A stretch of DNA of 64,000 nt from Canibacter zhoujuaniae (lineage in GTDB: Bacteria > Actinomycetota > Actinomycetes > Actinomycetales > Microbacteriaceae). Shown piece by piece: positions 1-11,108 of the stretch. Every line of letters begins with the position of its first letter. Position 1 is the first letter of the stretch. The stretch lies in assembly GCF_011752015.1 (NCBI RefSeq), contig NZ_JAAIKA010000001.1, positions 310,001-374,000 on the forward strand, in the 5' to 3' direction. Made by a program: the position numbers and the translations under genes. The notes beneath the pieces were generated by a model, which was not told the origin of the DNA, searched no databases, and saw only the letters and a list, made by a program, of their open reading frames with translations.

Positions 1-611
1 AACTGGCCAACAAGCGGCGTAAAAAACTAACCCTATGTCACAAAACTAATGTGCTTGTGACAGCAGGCAAGCTCTGGCAGCGGGTGGTAGATGAAGTCGC
101 CCAAGAGTTTCCTGAGGTTGCAGTAGATTACGTGCATGTCGACGCGATGTGCTTCCACCTGCCCCTGACACCGGAACGTTTTGATGTGGTTGTAACAGAC
201 AACCTGTTCGGCGACATCATTACCGATCTTGGTGCGGTTGTGCAGGGCGGTCTCGGTGTTGCGACAAGCGCCAACCTGAACCTCGACGGCAGCGCGCCAA
301 GCATGTTTGAGGCGATTCACGGTTCTGCACCGGATATTGCAGGGCAGCAGTTGGCTAACCCGTCGGCTGCGATCCTCGCGCTCGCACTAATGCTCGGGCA
401 TCTTGGTGAGGGGGCTGCCGCGGCCGCAATTGAGCGAGCAACCGCCGCTGTAATCGCTAAGCTACCGGCGTTAGCTGGCAAAGAGATGGGTCTTACCACT
501 TCTGAAATTGGAGAGCGTATCGCCACAAAAATTGCGGACGGATCATACGCCGAACTGGAACTGGATAATCAGCTCGTGCAGACGCTCGCTGAAATTCGTG
601 TGGGTGTTTAA
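1..611 (+). CDS. leuB: 3-isopropylmalate dehydrogenase, C-terminal part (5' end outside window)
   Basis: Oxidatively decarboxylates 3-isopropylmalate in cytoplasmic leucine synthesis. The frame is open from base 3 and begins with a stretch of the type HKTNVL, which matches the conserved Lys/Asn segment of the family. It continues with YVHVDAM, where the subunit-interface and metal region lies, then VVTDNLFGDIITDLGA, the Mg-isopropylmalate binding segment with its Asp pair, and then EAIHGSAPDIAG, the NAD-binding loop typical of LeuB and isocitrate dehydrogenases. About 203 residues are visible of a usual 350 or so. The leucine-type loop and short C terminus favour LeuB over isocitrate or tartrate dehydrogenase. 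The stop codon abuts the next start, so dedA may be cotranscribed. Confidence 0.93.
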   Translation, partial: LANKRRKKLTLCHKTNVLVTAGKLWQRVVDEVAQEFPEVAVDYVHVDAMCFHLPLTPERFDVVVTDNLFGDIITDLGAVVQGGLGVATSANLNLDGSAPSMFEAIHGSAPDIAGQQLANPSAAILALALMLGHLGEGAAAAAIERATAAVIAKLPALAGKEMGLTTSEIGERIATKIADGSYAELELDNQLVQTLAEIRVGV

Positions 612-1283
612 GTGTCGCAGGTCACTATGCATTTCCTAGTGCTAGCTGCCCAGCACAGCGAGGGCGGCTGGTTGCAGCCGATTGTTGACTGGGTTGTAAA
701 CCTTATGAATCTCATAGGTGCCCCCGGGGTGGGAATCGGTATCGCGCTCGAAAATTTATTTCCCCCCATCCCAAGTGAGGTGCTGCTCCCTCTCGCCGGT
801 TTTACTGCCAGCCAGCCTGGTGCCCTGTTCACTCCCCTAGAAGCAATTATTTGGGCTACCGCGGGATCGGTTATAGGTGCTTTAGCCCTCTATTGGATAG
901 GCGCTGTTATTGGCCATAATCGCACCGTCGCAATTTTTGAAAAACTGCCCTTAGTCAGCGGTAACGACGTCGAGAAAACAGTGGCTTGGTTTAACCGCCA
1001 CGGTTATAAAGCTGTTTTCTTTGGGCGCATGGTGCCCCTGTTTCGCAGTCTGATTTCTATTCCAGCAGGTATCGAGCGAATGCACCTGATGAAATTTACG
1101 CTGCTCACACTGCTCGGTTCACTCCTCTGGAACACTATTTGGATTCTCGCTGGCTTCTGGCTGGGCAATCAGTGGGAAACGGTTATTATCTGGGTGGATC
1201 GCTTTAAATACCTGGTTATAGCAGTTCTTGTGGTGCTGTTCATCATCTGGTTGGTGCAAAAGTTTAGGGCTCGCAGAGCATGA
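612..1283 (+). CDS. DedA/SNARE-associated family membrane protein
   Basis: A polytopic inner-membrane protein of 223 residues in the DedA (DUF368-independent, SNARE-assoc/VTT) superfamily, whose members are implicated in lipid flipping and envelope homeostasis; the substrate here is not known. Visible are the re-entrant motif around residues 40-55 (ENLFPPIPSE), the G-x-x-x-G loop, and the F-x-R-x-x-P-x-x-R segment seen here as FFGRMVPLFRSLISIPAG, whose Arg residues are essential in E. coli homologues. The GTG start immediately follows the leuB stop; an ATG five codons in (base 627) is an alternative start. The stop overlaps the clpS start in an ATGA, implying translational coupling, although the functional link with ClpS is not obvious. 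Confidence 0.88.
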   Translation: MSQVTMHFLVLAAQHSEGGWLQPIVDWVVNLMNLIGAPGVGIGIALENLFPPIPSEVLLPLAGFTASQPGALFTPLEAIIWATAGSVIGALALYWIGAVIGHNRTVAIFEKLPLVSGNDVEKTVAWFNRHGYKAVFFGRMVPLFRSLISIPAGIERMHLMKFTLLTLLGSLLWNTIWILAGFWLGNQWETVIIWVDRFKYLVIAVLVVLFIIWLVQKFRARRA

Positions 1284-1528
1284 GTGGCGCAGCCGGAAAG
1301 CAGTGGCGGGTTGTGATGCACAACTGTCCTGTGCTCGTTTACGGCTATGTGTTCTCTGTGCTGCTAGAGCTAACGGAGTTTACCCGGAAAGAGATAACAG
1401 GTTTCGTTAATGAAGCTCACAATTTCGGAAGCTGTGAATTGTATACCGGCGATAAAGAGCAGGCGTGGCTGCTTGCAGAGAGATTGCACGGTTACGGCAT
1501 CATCGCAACACTCCAGGAGCTCCCATAG
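1280..1528 (+). CDS. clpS: ATP-dependent Clp protease adaptor ClpS, divergent
   Basis: ClpS hands N-degron substrates to the ClpAP/ClpCP protease. The 82-residue length and fold signature fit: an opening WRVVMHN strand, a central EAHNFG helix and the closing LHGYGIIATL. The pocket that holds the substrate amino terminus is altered. Usual actinobacterial proteins have two acidic residues (DDP) at the site where this one has Asn15-Cys16-Pro17, while the pocket His (His47) remains. This could change substrate preference or weaken binding. Context supports the call, because DUF2017 follows with overlapping start and stop, as in most actinobacteria. The start ATG overlaps the dedA stop. Confidence 0.85.
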   Translation: MSGAAGKQWRVVMHNCPVLVYGYVFSVLLELTEFTRKEITGFVNEAHNFGSCELYTGDKEQAWLLAERLHGYGIIATLQELP

Positions 1529-2277
1529 TGCGCATGTATCGTGGCACCAGGCATGTGCTTTTGGGCTTTACACCGCAGGAGGTTGAGGCACTAACGAGCT
1601 TGACCACGCAGCTTGAGCTGCTGCTCGATCACTACTTAAATTCCCCCAGCGACCCGGATCCATTTTTTGCAAAATACGCTCTCGGCGGCAATGAGGAACC
1701 GCCGGAGGATCCCGCCCTGCTCCGACTATTTCCTGATGTCAGCACCTCCGATGCTGCTTTAGCCAGTAGCTTTCGCCAGCAGACAGAGCGCAGCCTTGTA
1801 ACTCAGTTGGCGCAAGTGTCACACGAGGTGCAGCAGCAACTAACCGCTGCACAGCTCAGCGACAGTGCGCTTGCAGATCGCTTCCCCACTATCAGTGCTG
1901 ACACTCTTGAACTCCAGTGCAGCAGCGACTTTGAAAAACCGACCGTGCGAGTCGATCCTGCGCTTTTAGATCTGGTCAATATGCCGCCGGAGCTAAGAGA
2001 TGAGCTAGGCAACTTCGAGGAATGGTGCGCTGTGGGTGCGGTGCAGATCGCCCTCACGGATGCAGAGCTGCTCCAGTGGTCGCGGGTGCTCACCGCCCTC
2101 ACTCTAACCCTGGCTGCACGACTTGATGTCACAACACCAGAAGAAATGCTAGAACTTCGCGAACAGGCAACTAATCAAGAGGTTGGAGATACGGTAATTG
2201 TTTTCCTCTGGCTGGTTGATTTAATCAGCAGTCTTTCGAATGTGCTGCGCACCCGAGCGCGGCGGCGCACTGAGTAA
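1528..2277 (+). CDS. DUF2017 family protein
   Basis: A 249-residue, mostly helical cytoplasmic protein that in actinobacteria almost always follows clpS; its function is not established. I chose the GTG at 1528, which shares a base with the clpS stop (TAGTG), and an ATG two codons later is nearly as good; a longer reading frame runs back into clpS but would overlap it heavily. The N-terminal pattern with PQEVEALTSLTTQL and the C-terminal block LVDLISSLSNVL are the recognisable family parts. The 3' end overlaps the convergent dinB gene by 57 bases, so the two transcripts are antisense to each other there. Confidence 0.82.
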   Translation: MRMYRGTRHVLLGFTPQEVEALTSLTTQLELLLDHYLNSPSDPDPFFAKYALGGNEEPPEDPALLRLFPDVSTSDAALASSFRQQTERSLVTQLAQVSHEVQQQLTAAQLSDSALADRFPTISADTLELQCSSDFEKPTVRVDPALLDLVNMPPELRDELGNFEEWCAVGAVQIALTDAELLQWSRVLTALTLTLAARLDVTTPEEMLELREQATNQEVGDTVIVFLWLVDLISSLSNVLRTRARRRTE

Positions 2278-3477
2278 CCGCGCTGATTGCACACCAAGAT
2301 GCGCAAACTTTTCGTGCAGTTCATCAACTGTTTCATCCAGTTTCTGCCACCGATCCTGCTCGCTCTCAAAGAGTGCGGGTTGCGCTGTATGCGCCGGTGT
2401 TAAACTGCTCAGACGCACCCCGAGAAGCCTGAGCGCTAGGCTGCGACCAGCCCGCTCCTGTGTTTCTATAATCGAATGCGCGAGCTGCTTCGCCTCTTGG
2501 GCGATTAACATACCGCTGTTAATAGGGGTTTTTATTGAATGCGACTTCGAGTATGTGCTGAAATCACTCCAGCGTAGTTTCACCGTGATTGTGGTGCCCG
2601 TCACGCCCTGTCTGCGGGCACGGCGGCCCACCTTGGCGGAAAGCGCAATAAGGGCTCGCTCCACCTCACGCGTATCCGTTAAATCGCGCTCGAAAGTTTG
2701 CTCGGCAGAGACGGATTTCTCTACCCGTTCGGTTTGCACGGCACGCAAATCAATACCGTTAGCAAGATTCAAAAGATGCTGCGCTTGCGCCTTCCCTATG
2801 AGGTTTGCAAGGCTTTTTGGATCGGCCACCGCCAGCTCACCCACAGTGTGGATCGCACGATCGGCCAGCTTTTTACGGGTAACTTCACCCACTCCCCAGA
2901 TTTTGGAGACGGGCAGCGGATGCAGAAACTCAAGGGTGCGGTCAGCGGGCACTTCGGTTATTCCGTTTGGCTTATTAATGCCGGAAGCTATCTTCGCAAC
3001 AAATTTAGTTGCGGCGATTCCAACAGAGGCGGTTAATCCTGTCTCCCGGTATATATCAGCAAGGATTTTTTGTGCGACCTCGCGCGGGGTGCCAAACAGT
3101 TTCTGCGCCCCGGATACATCCAAAAACGCCTCATCTACGCTTAAAGGCTCAACCAAAGGTGTGTAGCGTTCAAAAATATGAAAAACTCTGCGGCTGAAGT
3201 CGCGATACTTCTTCATATCTGGCGGTATGAATATTAAATTAGGGCAGCGCTGTTTTGCAACAGCTACTGACATTGCTGAGCCAACCCCGTATTTACGGGC
3301 AGTGTAGTTTGCCGTTGAGATCACCGAACGAGCGGTGTCTGTTGCAACTGCAACCGGTTTGCTTCGCAGGTCTGGGCGGGAAAGCAATTCGACGGATACG
3401 AAAAAGGCGTCCATATCGATGTGCAGGATCGACGCCTTATCGGCCTGTTTTGACTTTGCCGGCGTCGATCCTGTCAT
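2221..3477 (-). CDS. dinB: DNA polymerase IV (Y family)
   Basis: A translesion polymerase of 418 residues. The N-terminal palm has HIDMDAFFVSVEL, with the first metal-binding Asp, and SVDEAFLDVSG, with the second catalytic Asp-Glu pair. A helix-hairpin-helix region (KIWGVGEVTRKKL) and little-finger domain follow. Near the C terminus QPALF fits a beta-clamp binding motif, which argues for a real replisome partner. I start at the ATG at 3477, 28 bases beyond the gatB stop; a longer frame exists but would overlap gatB and lacks family similarity. Last in the minus-strand gat cluster. No adjacent SOS box was recognised. Confidence 0.92.
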   Translation of the reverse strand: MTGSTPAKSKQADKASILHIDMDAFFVSVELLSRPDLRSKPVAVATDTARSVISTANYTARKYGVGSAMSVAVAKQRCPNLIFIPPDMKKYRDFSRRVFHIFERYTPLVEPLSVDEAFLDVSGAQKLFGTPREVAQKILADIYRETGLTASVGIAATKFVAKIASGINKPNGITEVPADRTLEFLHPLPVSKIWGVGEVTRKKLADRAIHTVGELAVADPKSLANLIGKAQAQHLLNLANGIDLRAVQTERVEKSVSAEQTFERDLTDTREVERALIALSAKVGRRARRQGVTGTTITVKLRWSDFSTYSKSHSIKTPINSGMLIAQEAKQLAHSIIETQERAGRSLALRLLGVRLSSLTPAHTAQPALFESEQDRWQKLDETVDELHEKFAHLGVQSARLLSAPPRSGAQHIRKTAD

Positions 3478-3505
3478 CGCTCTAGCGAAACTACTGGTGC
3501 TGCGT

Positions 3506-5002
3506 TTAACCGGCGGCGCGTTCAAGCACAAGCTCACGCACGCGGGCAGCGTCGGCCTGGCCACGCATAGCCTTCATAACAGCACCGATAATTGCGCCGG
3601 CCGCTTGCACTTTACCGTCACGGATCTTCTGGAGCACATCCGGTTGCGCTGCAAGCGCCTCATCAACAGCCTTAATTAGTGCGCCATCATCAGAGACAAT
3701 AGCCAGGTTGCGTTGTTGCACGATTTCTGCGGCGCTGCCCTCACCGTCGATAATCGCGGCAATAACCTGGCGCGCAAGTTTGTCGTTGAGGGTGCCAGCA
3801 TCAACCAACTGCACAACATCGCCGAGCTGTGCGGCTGAAATGAGCTCGCCCGGAACGGCGTTGCGCTCGTTTGCAATGCGTGCAATTTCGCCGGTATACC
3901 ACTTTCGTGCGGTCTGTGCGGGAACACCCGCTGCAACAGCGTCTTCAATAGTGTCAAGCAGCCCAGAGTTTAGAACGTCACGGAACTCTAGCGGGCTGAA
4001 CGACCACTCTTGCTTCAGCCGACGACGACGCAGGGTTGGATGTTCCGGCAGCGCAGCTTTGAGTTCTGCAACCAGTTCCCGGCTGGGGGCAAGCGGCGCA
4101 AGATCCGGCTCTGGGAAGTAGCGATAATCATCAGCATCGCTCTTCGGGCGACCGGGTGAGGTCTCACCTGTGTCTTCGTGCCAGTGGCGCGTCTCTTGAA
4201 CTATCGATCCGCCCTCAGACAGGATCTGTGCCTGACGCTGAATCTCGAAACGCACTGCGCGTTCGATAGAGCGTAGTGAGTTAACGTTTTTTGTTTCGGT
4301 GCGGGTTCCGAGCTGCTCGGTGCCGCGCGGCCGCAGTGAAACATTGGCATCGCACCGAATATTGCCGCGTTCCATACGCGCGTCGGAGATGCCGAGCGCT
4401 TTTACTATTTCGCGAATGGTTGCAACATACTCGGCAGCGATTTCAGGGGTATCTTTTTCCCCGCCGAAAATTGGCCGGGTCACAATCTCTACCAGCGGCA
4501 CACCACCACGGTTGTAGTCAACCCCCGAGTGGGTGGCACCCTGAATGCGCCCGCTGTCTCCGCCGTGTGTTAATTTACCGGCGTCTTCTTCCATGTGAGC
4601 GCGCTCGATTGGCACATGCACTACGCGTCCATTTGCCAGTTCAATCTCGAGCGAACCGTCGTGTGCGATCGGATCATCATACTGCGAGATCTGATAGTTC
4701 TTCGCCATATCCGGGTAGAAGTAATTTTTGCGCGCAAAACCGGAGTGCTCTGCGATCTCGCACCCGAGTGCGAGGCCGAGACTGATTGAGTAGCGCACCG
4801 CCTCCTGATTGACTACCGGCAGAGTTCCGGGAAGCCCGAGACAAACAGGTGTGACGTTGGTGTTTGGTTCGCCACCGAAAAAGTTTGGGGCGGCCGAGAA
4901 CATTTTAGTTTTCGTATTGAGCTCGACGTGCACCTCAAGACCGATAACAGGCTCAAAAAGTTCGAGTGCTCGATCAAAATCCATCAGTTTTGTTTTAGCC
5001 AC
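3506..5002 (-). CDS. gatB: Aspartyl/glutamyl-tRNA amidotransferase subunit B
   Basis: GatB binds mischarged Glu-tRNA(Gln) or Asp-tRNA(Asn), phosphorylates the side chain with ATP and receives ammonia from GatA. The 498-residue length is normal. The cradle domain begins with EPVIGLEVHVELNTKTKMFS, the signature of the family. GLPGTLPVVN and the EDAGKL and VDYNRGGVPLVEIV segments follow, with the tRNA-binding YqeY tail domain at the C terminus (about residues 350-498). It lies two bases after gatA in the gatC-gatA-gatB order. The presence of the complex implies an indirect route for Gln- or Asn-tRNA in this organism. Confidence 0.97.
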   Translation of the reverse strand: MAKTKLMDFDRALELFEPVIGLEVHVELNTKTKMFSAAPNFFGGEPNTNVTPVCLGLPGTLPVVNQEAVRYSISLGLALGCEIAEHSGFARKNYFYPDMAKNYQISQYDDPIAHDGSLEIELANGRVVHVPIERAHMEEDAGKLTHGGDSGRIQGATHSGVDYNRGGVPLVEIVTRPIFGGEKDTPEIAAEYVATIREIVKALGISDARMERGNIRCDANVSLRPRGTEQLGTRTETKNVNSLRSIERAVRFEIQRQAQILSEGGSIVQETRHWHEDTGETSPGRPKSDADDYRYFPEPDLAPLAPSRELVAELKAALPEHPTLRRRRLKQEWSFSPLEFRDVLNSGLLDTIEDAVAAGVPAQTARKWYTGEIARIANERNAVPGELISAAQLGDVVQLVDAGTLNDKLARQVIAAIIDGEGSAAEIVQQRNLAIVSDDGALIKAVDEALAAQPDVLQKIRDGKVQAAGAIIGAVMKAMRGQADAARVRELVLERAAG

Positions 5003-5004
5003 TG

Positions 5005-6525
5005 TTACGCACCTGCCTTTGCGGTCTCAAACACCGGATTGTGCTGCCAAAACGGCTTTCCATCACGTTCGGTTATGAGCGATTCGATTGCAGCTCCCAC
5101 ACGGTACAGGCGATCATCGCCGTATTGCGGCGCCATTAGCTGCAGGCCAACCGGCAGACCGTCTTCCGCCGCGAGACCAACAGGTAGGCTGATGCCCGCA
5201 AGGCCGGCAAGGTTCGCTGGAATAGTGGTTGCATCGTTAAGGTAATTAAGCATCGGATCTGAAACGCGATCGCCAAGATTCCAAGCGGTGGTGTTAGAGG
5301 TTGGCGAGGCGAGCACATCAACCTTTTCAAAAGCCGCTTCAAAATCACGCTGCACAAGGGTGCGCACCTTTTGAGCTGAGCCGTAGTAGGCATCGTAGTA
5401 ACCAGCCGACAGAGCGTAGGTGCCGAGAATAATGCGGCGCTTTACCTCTGTGCCAAAACCTGCAGCACGGGTTGCTCCCATAACGTCTTCGACAGTGCCA
5501 CCGTTTTCAGGGGTCACACGCAGACCAAAACGAACTGAGTCATAGCGAGCGAGATTGCTTGAGACCTCAGCTGGCATGATCAGATAGTAGGCCGCCACAG
5601 CGTATTCAAGGTGTGGCGCACTAATCTCAATGATTTCTGCCCCCTCAGCTGCAGCGAGTGCGAGAGATGCTTCAAACTGCTGCCGCACACCCTCTTGTGT
5701 TGCGTCGCTGAGCAGTTCTTTCACAACGCCAATTCGCACGCCCTTTAAGCTCGTGGGGTCTGCGCCGGCACGAGCAGCGTCAGCCATCAGCGGCCAGTCG
5801 TGCTTGAGTGAGGTTGAATCGTGCCAGTCGTAACCTGCGATTACGTCGTGCAGAAGAGCGGCGTCAGCAACGGTGCGAGCACACGGACCAATCTGGTCGA
5901 GTGATGAGGCCATAGCGATTGCGCCGTACCGGCTCACAGCACCGTAGGTCGGTTTTACGCCGACAGTTCCGGTGAGTGCGGCTGGCTGGCGAATTGATCC
6001 ACCTGTGTCACTGCCGAGCGCGAGCGGTGCCTGGAATGCGGCAACAGCAGCGGCTGAGCCACCACCAGAGCCGCCCGGAACTTTATCGATGTTCCAAGGG
6101 TTTTTTACTGGGCCGTAGGCTGAGTTTTCGTTGGCCGAACCCATCGCAAACTCATCCATATTGGTCTTTCCAAGCGGCACCAGCCCGGCAGTGCGTGACT
6201 TGGCAACCACAGTCGCATCAAATGGCGACATATAGCCTTCAAGAATTTTCGAGCCTGAGGTTGATGGCATATCTGTTGTGACCAGCACGTCTTTAACCGC
6301 GAGCGGCACACCGGCAAGCGCGGGCACGTTTTCACCACTAAGGCGCTGCTTGTCGATGTCTGCAGCAACCTGAAGTGCTAAATCATTGTGCGCAAGAAAC
6401 GCATTGTAAGTGTCGTCACTTGCTGTGATTTGATCCAAATGCGCCTGGGTTACCTCAACGGCACTAACCTCTTTAGCTGCGAGTTTTGCGGCAAGCTCAG
6501 CTGCGGTGTTGGTTATTAAACTCAT
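5005..6525 (-). CDS. gatA: Aspartyl/glutamyl-tRNA amidotransferase subunit A
   Basis: The glutaminase subunit of GatCAB, an amidase-signature enzyme that releases ammonia from glutamine and channels it to GatB. At 506 residues it is slightly longer than average. The Ser-cisSer-Lys triad fits Lys78 (in PLAVKDVLV), Ser153 in the glycine- and serine-rich loop, and Ser177 in [14 protein letters not shown] GatA-type [20 protein letters not shown] loop is also present, which separates it from other amidases. The start codon overlaps the gatC stop by one base, and gatB follows after two bases, so the three subunits are almost certainly translated from one message. Confidence 0.97.
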   Translation of the reverse strand: MSLITNTAAELAAKLAAKEVSAVEVTQAHLDQITASDDTYNAFLAHNDLALQVAADIDKQRLSGENVPALAGVPLAVKDVLVTTDMPSTSGSKILEGYMSPFDATVVAKSRTAGLVPLGKTNMDEFAMGSANENSAYGPVKNPWNIDKVPGGSGGGSAAAVAAFQAPLALGSDTGGSIRQPAALTGTVGVKPTYGAVSRYGAIAMASSLDQIGPCARTVADAALLHDVIAGYDWHDSTSLKHDWPLMADAARAGADPTSLKGVRIGVVKELLSDATQEGVRQQFEASLALAAAEGAEIIEISAPHLEYAVAAYYLIMPAEVSSNLARYDSVRFGLRVTPENGGTVEDVMGATRAAGFGTEVKRRIILGTYALSAGYYDAYYGSAQKVRTLVQRDFEAAFEKVDVLASPTSNTTAWNLGDRVSDPMLNYLNDATTIPANLAGLAGISLPVGLAAEDGLPVGLQLMAPQYGDDRLYRVGAAIESLITERDGKPFWQHNPVFETAKAGA

Positions 6526-6833
6526 TACTGTTCCTCCCCCAAAATCGCAGTTACTTGGAACTTGCCCTCGGCCGATTCTGGCGCGTTTTTCAGCGCCTGC
6601 TCTTGGGTTAGCACGTCACGCACTTCGTCTTCCCGCATCACATTTACCAGTGGTACCGGGTGGCTTGTTGCTGGCACATCCTCGCCAGCAACCTCACTAA
6701 CCTTGGCGATTGCGCCAAGGATCTGACCAAGCTGTGCGGTGAACATCTCGGTTTCATCATCGGTGAGCGTAATTCGCGAAAGGCTCGCAAGGTGCTCTAC
6801 GGTTTCGCGGGTAATGCCCGGATCGTTTGCCAT
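6525..6833 (-). CDS. gatC: Aspartyl/glutamyl-tRNA amidotransferase subunit C
   Basis: The small belt subunit (102 residues) that wraps GatA and GatB together. The N-terminal [21 protein letters not shown] helix-turn is characteristic, as is the middle [16 protein letters not shown] helix and a Pro-Val-Asn-Val-Met-Arg-Glu-Asp stretch near residue 70. I start at the ATG at 6833; a GTG three codons upstream is possible but less likely. It shares one base with gatA. ligA lies 44 bases upstream on the same strand, so the gat genes could be read from the ligA message. Confidence 0.94.
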   Translation of the reverse strand: MANDPGITRETVEHLASLSRITLTDDETEMFTAQLGQILGAIAKVSEVAGEDVPATSHPVPLVNVMREDEVRDVLTQEQALKNAPESAEGKFQVTAILGEEQ

Positions 6834-6877
6834 ATTTCTCACTGTCTATTTGAGATTTATATTCTGAAAAATAACAC

Positions 6878-9223
<2,346 letters not shown>

Positions 9224-9233
9224 CTACCCGGGA

Positions 9234-11039
9234 TTACCCCTCTAAACGCTGGCGCAGCATATTTATACGATCCTGCAGCTGTGACACAGAGGCTTTAGAC
9301 ACCTGCGGGCCACCGCACACCCGCCTGAGCCAGGCGTGCACTGCGCCGTGCGGATCACCGGTTCTGCGCGCATACAACCCGACTAACTGGTGCAAAAGTT
9401 TCCGCTGCTCAGTAATTGTTCTGTGAATTGCCTCCGGGGCTTCAGCTCGCTCCGGCGCAAATTCGCTAATTCCCTGTTTACTTGCGGATCGGCGCGCTTG
9501 TCTCGCCTGTCGTTGCAGCAATAGCGCGCGCACCTCAGTCGGCTCCAAAATACCTGGCAGGCCGAGGAAGTCCAGCTCTTCCTCACTGCCGACTGTCGCA
9601 TACCCGCCGAACTCTTGACCGTCAAAGACCGCCATATCAAAGTTCGCGTCTGATCCTAAGGCTTTATACACAAACTCGCCTGTTAGCGCTGCGCTGGCCT
9701 GCTCTTCACGGTTGGCTTCATCTATCAAAACCTGTTCCGCATCAAGCAGCTCCTCAGCCCCTTTGGCTAGATCAAGCACATGATTGCGTTCTTTTTCTAA
9801 TTGACTTGCAAGCAGCATTAAATCTGGCACGTTTGGCAAAAACACAGTTGCCACTTCACCCCGGCGCCGACTGCGCACAAAACGCCCAATTGCCTGCGCA
9901 AAAAACAGTGGCGTAGCAGAATTTGTTGCATAGACACCGACCGCTAGCCGCGGCACATCCACCCCCTCTGACACCATCCGCACTGCGACCATCCACCGTG
10001 TGTTGGCTTTTGCAAAATCTGCGATCCGCTGCGATGCTCCCGCGTCGTCAGACAGAATTAGCGCCGGCTTTTCCCCGGTTATCTCCGCCAACAGTTTGGC
10101 GTATGCTTTTGCGGTTGCGTGATCCGCAGCTATTACAAGCCCCCCGGCGTCTTCAACATGGTGTCGCACTTCGGAAAGACGCTTATCGGCTGCTCGAAGC
10201 ACGCTTAACATCCAATCCCCGTATGGATCTAGTGCGGTGCGCCAGGCCTGTTTTGTAATGTCTTTAGGGTTCCCCTCACCTAACCGTGCTTCCATCACCT
10301 CGCCAGCGCTTGACTGCCACTTCATTTTTCCGGCGTAGATCATGAAAATTACCGGGCGCACAACCCCGTCGTTCAGAGCTCGGCCGTAGCCGTAGTCATA
10401 ATCTGTGTCAGATACTTTTGTGCCGTCGGGCATGCGCGCATAACGCAGGAACGGTATTTGTGCGTCATCGGATCTAAACGGAGTGCCCGTCAGCGCCAGT
10501 CGCCGTTTTGCTGCGGCGTAGGCGGTTATGATGCCCTCCCCCCAGCTCAGGGAATCACCGCCGTGATGCACCTCATCCATAATGACAAGAGTCTCGGCGG
10601 CTTCACAGATGATCTGATGCTGGATTGGCTTCATTGCAACCTGCGCGTAGGTCACAACAATGCCGTGATAGCCGCTTCCGTAATTTAAGCCATCACCATT
10701 GGAGTAGTGCGGGTTTAGTTTAATGCCGGCCCGGGCAGCCGCATCAGCCCACTGCACTTTTAGATGCTCTGTGGGGGCAACCACGATAACCTGATTAACT
10801 GTATTTTTCGCACGTAGGATCGCAGCCAGCCGCAGCGCAAAAGTAGTTTTACCGGCGCCGGGGGTCGCCGATACGAGGAAGTCACGCGGTTCAGAAGCTA
10901 GATACTTGCTGATTGCTTCTTCCTGCCAGGCTCTAAGAGTTCCCGCCGTACCCCAAGCGGCACGCTCCGGATAAGAGGGTGAAAGGTGCTCTGCGGCGCT
11001 GGTTCCAGGCAGATGCAGGCGGTCGATTGGATCAGACAT
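9234..11039 (-). CDS. Superfamily 2 DEAD/DEAH-box helicase
   Basis: A 601-residue DNA or RNA helicase with both RecA-like lobes. Motif I is ATPGAGKTTFALRL, the Walker B motif II is DEVHHGG, motif III is LTGTPFRSDD, and the second lobe holds VSEGVDVPRLAVGV (motif V) and QAIGRFVRSRRRGE (motif VI). The arrangement resembles the XPB/ComF-like helicases common in actinobacteria as a lone gene of unknown role. The gene sits 19 bases upstream of ligA on the same strand, so a repair role is plausible but not shown. Opposite it, 69 bases away, the SGNH hydrolase gene is divergently transcribed. Confidence 0.85.
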   Translation of the reverse strand: MSDPIDRLHLPGTSAAEHLSPSYPERAAWGTAGTLRAWQEEAISKYLASEPRDFLVSATPGAGKTTFALRLAAILRAKNTVNQVIVVAPTEHLKVQWADAAARAGIKLNPHYSNGDGLNYGSGYHGIVVTYAQVAMKPIQHQIICEAAETLVIMDEVHHGGDSLSWGEGIITAYAAAKRRLALTGTPFRSDDAQIPFLRYARMPDGTKVSDTDYDYGYGRALNDGVVRPVIFMIYAGKMKWQSSAGEVMEARLGEGNPKDITKQAWRTALDPYGDWMLSVLRAADKRLSEVRHHVEDAGGLVIAADHATAKAYAKLLAEITGEKPALILSDDAGASQRIADFAKANTRWMVAVRMVSEGVDVPRLAVGVYATNSATPLFFAQAIGRFVRSRRRGEVATVFLPNVPDLMLLASQLEKERNHVLDLAKGAEELLDAEQVLIDEANREEQASAALTGEFVYKALGSDANFDMAVFDGQEFGGYATVGSEEELDFLGLPGILEPTEVRALLLQRQARQARRSASKQGISEFAPERAEAPEAIHRTITEQRKLLHQLVGLYARRTGDPHGAVHAWLRRVCGGPQVSKASVSQLQDRINMLRQRLEG

Positions 11040-11108
11040 ACCCCTCTAGAATAATCGGGGAGCAATAAAACTGCACAAGCAGATCTTAAGTGCTTTTGGG
11101 AGGACGCT

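Noticed and set aside
2240-3166. Plus-strand open frame of about 308 codons opposite dinB
   Set aside because: Rich in Arg, Ser and Cys, no ribosome-binding site, no family pattern. It mirrors the DinB codons.
11040-11108. Hairpin with CCCC and GGGG arms between the helicase and SGNH genes
   Set aside because: Only four pairs with a twelve-base loop; too weak to call as operator or terminator.
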